Below are positions 6,269-6,922 of a stretch of 6,922 bases of DNA, piece after piece; position 1 is the first letter of the stretch; each line of letters opens with the position of its first letter. This stretch comes from an uncultured Armatimonadota bacterium (lineage in GTDB: Bacteria; Armatimonadota; Armatimonadia; Armatimonadales; Armatimonadaceae), in assembly GCA_903924445.1 (NCBI GenBank), contig CAIYBQ010000507.1, positions 1 through 6,922 on the forward strand, written 5' to 3'. Both the position numbers and the translations under genes were made by a program. The notes under the pieces were generated by a model. The model was given only the letters and a program-made list of their open reading frames with translations, was not told the origin of the DNA and did no database searches.

Positions 6269-6299
6269 AATTACTGATAGAGATATATGTATATATTTA
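6269..6299. other. Candidate DNA unwinding element
   Basis: By direct count, 26 of 31 bases are A or T, including the alternating AT core of 6283-6297. It is adjacent to the trio-like triplets and DnaA boxes, where an unwinding element is expected. It could also hold purS promoter elements, since it lies about 100-130 nt upstream of that gene. Confidence 0.5.
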
Positions 6300-6302
6300 C
6301 AG

Positions 6303-6317
6303 TAGAAGAAGTAATAG
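6303..6317 (+). other. Candidate DnaA-trio array
   Basis: The bases read TAG AAG AAG TAA TAG, five successive triplets fitting 5'-WAR-3' (that is, 3'-RAW-5', the DnaA-trio pattern). One non-matching triplet (TGA) separates them from the box at 6321. The orientation is as expected: unwinding element on the left, then trios, then boxes on the right. Confidence 0.45.
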
Positions 6318-6320
6318 TGA

Positions 6321-6338
6321 TGTGGACATTGGGGATAA
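6321..6338 (-). promoter_or_regulatory. Two abutting degenerate DnaA boxes
   Basis: On the - strand, 6338-6330 reads TTATCCCCA (one mismatch to TTATCCACA) and 6329-6321 reads ATGTCCACA (two mismatches). They are head-to-tail with no gap, and both point toward the trio run and the A+T-rich segment. Confidence 0.5.
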
Positions 6339-6456
6339 CTATTTGTCACTTATACGGACAAGGGTGATCCGGCCAGTTTTCCTTGGTGGATGCCAGTAAA
6401 CAGCTAACTTTTGCATCCGAATGACAAAGAAATCAACATACTGGTAATTTTTACAG

Positions 6457-6465
6457 TGTGGATAA
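6457..6465 (-). promoter_or_regulatory. DnaA box (perfect consensus)
   Basis: TGTGGATAA on the + strand is the exact complement of TTATCCACA. Confidence 0.7.
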
Positions 6466-6556
6466 AATCGGCATGATTTCCACATTCGTCACGCAGTTGC
6501 AAACAATCTGATGGCGCGAATGCCCGGTCAATTCACAGACCACAAAGTGCGATCAC

Positions 6557-6565
6557 TTATCCCCT
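6557..6565 (+). promoter_or_regulatory. Degenerate DnaA box
   Basis: TTATCCCCT differs from TTATCCACA at two positions. It is close to, and oriented like, the perfect box at 6580-6588. The preceding bases TCACTTAT are also found at 6346-6353. Confidence 0.3.
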
Positions 6566-6579
6566 AATCGGGATGGTAG

Positions 6580-6588
6580 TTATCCACA
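6580..6588 (+). promoter_or_regulatory. DnaA box (perfect consensus)
   Basis: TTATCCACA is exact on the + strand, in the orientation opposite to the box at 6457-6465. Confidence 0.7.
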
Positions 6589-6922
6589 ATTTGTCCCCTG
6601 TCTTTCCCATGGAAAAAGATTGCTTTATTGCATCCAGGACAGCCGTTTTGGCCGTAAAAAGTGCTTCTACCAGACCTCGATCTCGTTCACGAAGGCAACA
6701 TCATACAAAGAGTTTTTGGCTTAGCGTTGCCCGCGCATTTAGGAAGATAAAACTCACCATTGATGTTTCCCTGTTGATTCGTACAACGGTCATTTATAGG
6801 TCAAAGCAATGCATCGTGAGGATGTCCCGGAATGCGGCCAAAACGCCTCTCCTCGAGGGAAACAGACATCCAGGACTTGGTCGCTAAGGCAAAAGAAAAC
6901 CCCACATAGGTGCAAACCAGTG
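6589..6922. other. Apparently non-coding stretch to the window edge
   Basis: No recognisable gene is seen on either strand. A 104-codon + frame covering 6573-6887 is Arg/Ser-rich, resembles no family I know and overlaps a DnaA box. The - strand frames entering from the right edge stop after 12, 43 and 39 codons without recognisable content. The last three bases are GTG, preceded 7 nt upstream by AGGTG (6908-6912). This could be the ribosome binding site and start codon of a + strand gene beginning at the window edge. If the origin call is right, dnaA would be a natural candidate, but none of its coding sequence is visible. Confidence 0.5.

Larger units (their letters stand above)
6255..6588. 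other. Candidate chromosomal replication origin (oriC)
   Basis: This stretch upstream of purS has no convincing gene. It contains an A+T-rich segment (6269-6299), a run of 5'-WAR-3' triplets (6303-6317) and two abutting degenerate DnaA boxes (6321-6338). It also has two exact TTATCCACA boxes, at 6457-6465 (- strand) and 6580-6588 (+ strand). Weaker two-mismatch matches occur at 6255-6263, 6476-6484 and 6557-6565. Two perfect 9-mers about 120 bp apart would be rare by chance. The order unwinding element, trios, boxes is the known basal origin layout. No dnaA, dnaN or rpmH is visible in the window to confirm it, so this rests on the motifs alone. Confidence 0.72.

Noticed and set aside
6774..6800. 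Promoter-like TTGATT ... TATAGG upstream of the right edge
   Set aside because: The spacer is only 15 nt and the -10 match is poor, so it cannot be supported without seeing the downstream gene.
6573..6887. 104-codon open frame on the + strand in the right-hand non-coding region
   Set aside because: No recognisable family, no good ribosome binding site, Arg/Ser-rich low-credibility composition, and it overlaps a perfect DnaA box. A real small gene is not excluded.

Overview
The window is about 6.9 kb of ordinary-looking bacterial chromosome. It holds eight protein genes in short units on both strands, and its right-hand end has the architecture of a replication origin. No transposase, integrase, CRISPR array, rRNA or tRNA is visible. 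Taxonomy is an inference. An orphan type IV pilin-like protein with an alanine before the cleavage site, an AsnRS, split PurS/PurQ and an apparently leaderless gene start suggest a phylum such as Armatimonadota or a relative rather than a proteobacterium. This is not proven from the sequence.

Left block (1-1698, + strand): the C-terminal half of an enolase-superfamily dipeptide-epimerase-like enzyme is followed 38 nt later by a DUF1611-family protein. This pairing matches the DgcA/DgcN module. In that module, D-glutamate is N-acetylated by DgcN and the N-acetyl-D-glutamate is racemised to the L form by DgcA, which lets the cell use D-Glu, a peptidoglycan-derived amino acid. A bidirectional hairpin terminator separates this unit from the convergent asnS.

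Middle block (1810-4526): asparaginyl-tRNA synthetase and a type IV pilin-like protein lie on the - strand with a strong terminator between them, so they are separate units. Divergent from the pilin is plsY on the + strand, the acyl-phosphate:glycerol-3-phosphate acyltransferase that starts phospholipid synthesis. A perfect TATAAT lies 6 nt before the plsY ATG, and an extended -10 lies 6 nt before the asnS ATG. Both may therefore be translated from leaderless mRNAs. plsY converges on a Crp/Fnr-family regulator across a second bidirectional terminator.

Right block (4527-6169, - strand): purS, purQ and the Crp/Fnr-family gene form one compact unit with gaps of 11 and 6 nt. PurS and PurQ are two of the three components of formylglycinamidine ribonucleotide synthase; purL is not in the window. 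The regulator lacks the arginine that normally binds the cAMP phosphate.

Origin candidate (about 6255-6588): a non-coding stretch upstream of purS contains, in order, an 84% A+T segment, a run of five 5'-WAR-3' triplets resembling DnaA-trios, two abutting degenerate DnaA boxes, and two perfect TTATCCACA boxes in opposite orientations. This is the expected order for a bacterial oriC. The window ends on a GTG with a good Shine-Dalgarno, which could be the start of the next gene (dnaA would be the obvious guess, but nothing of it is visible).
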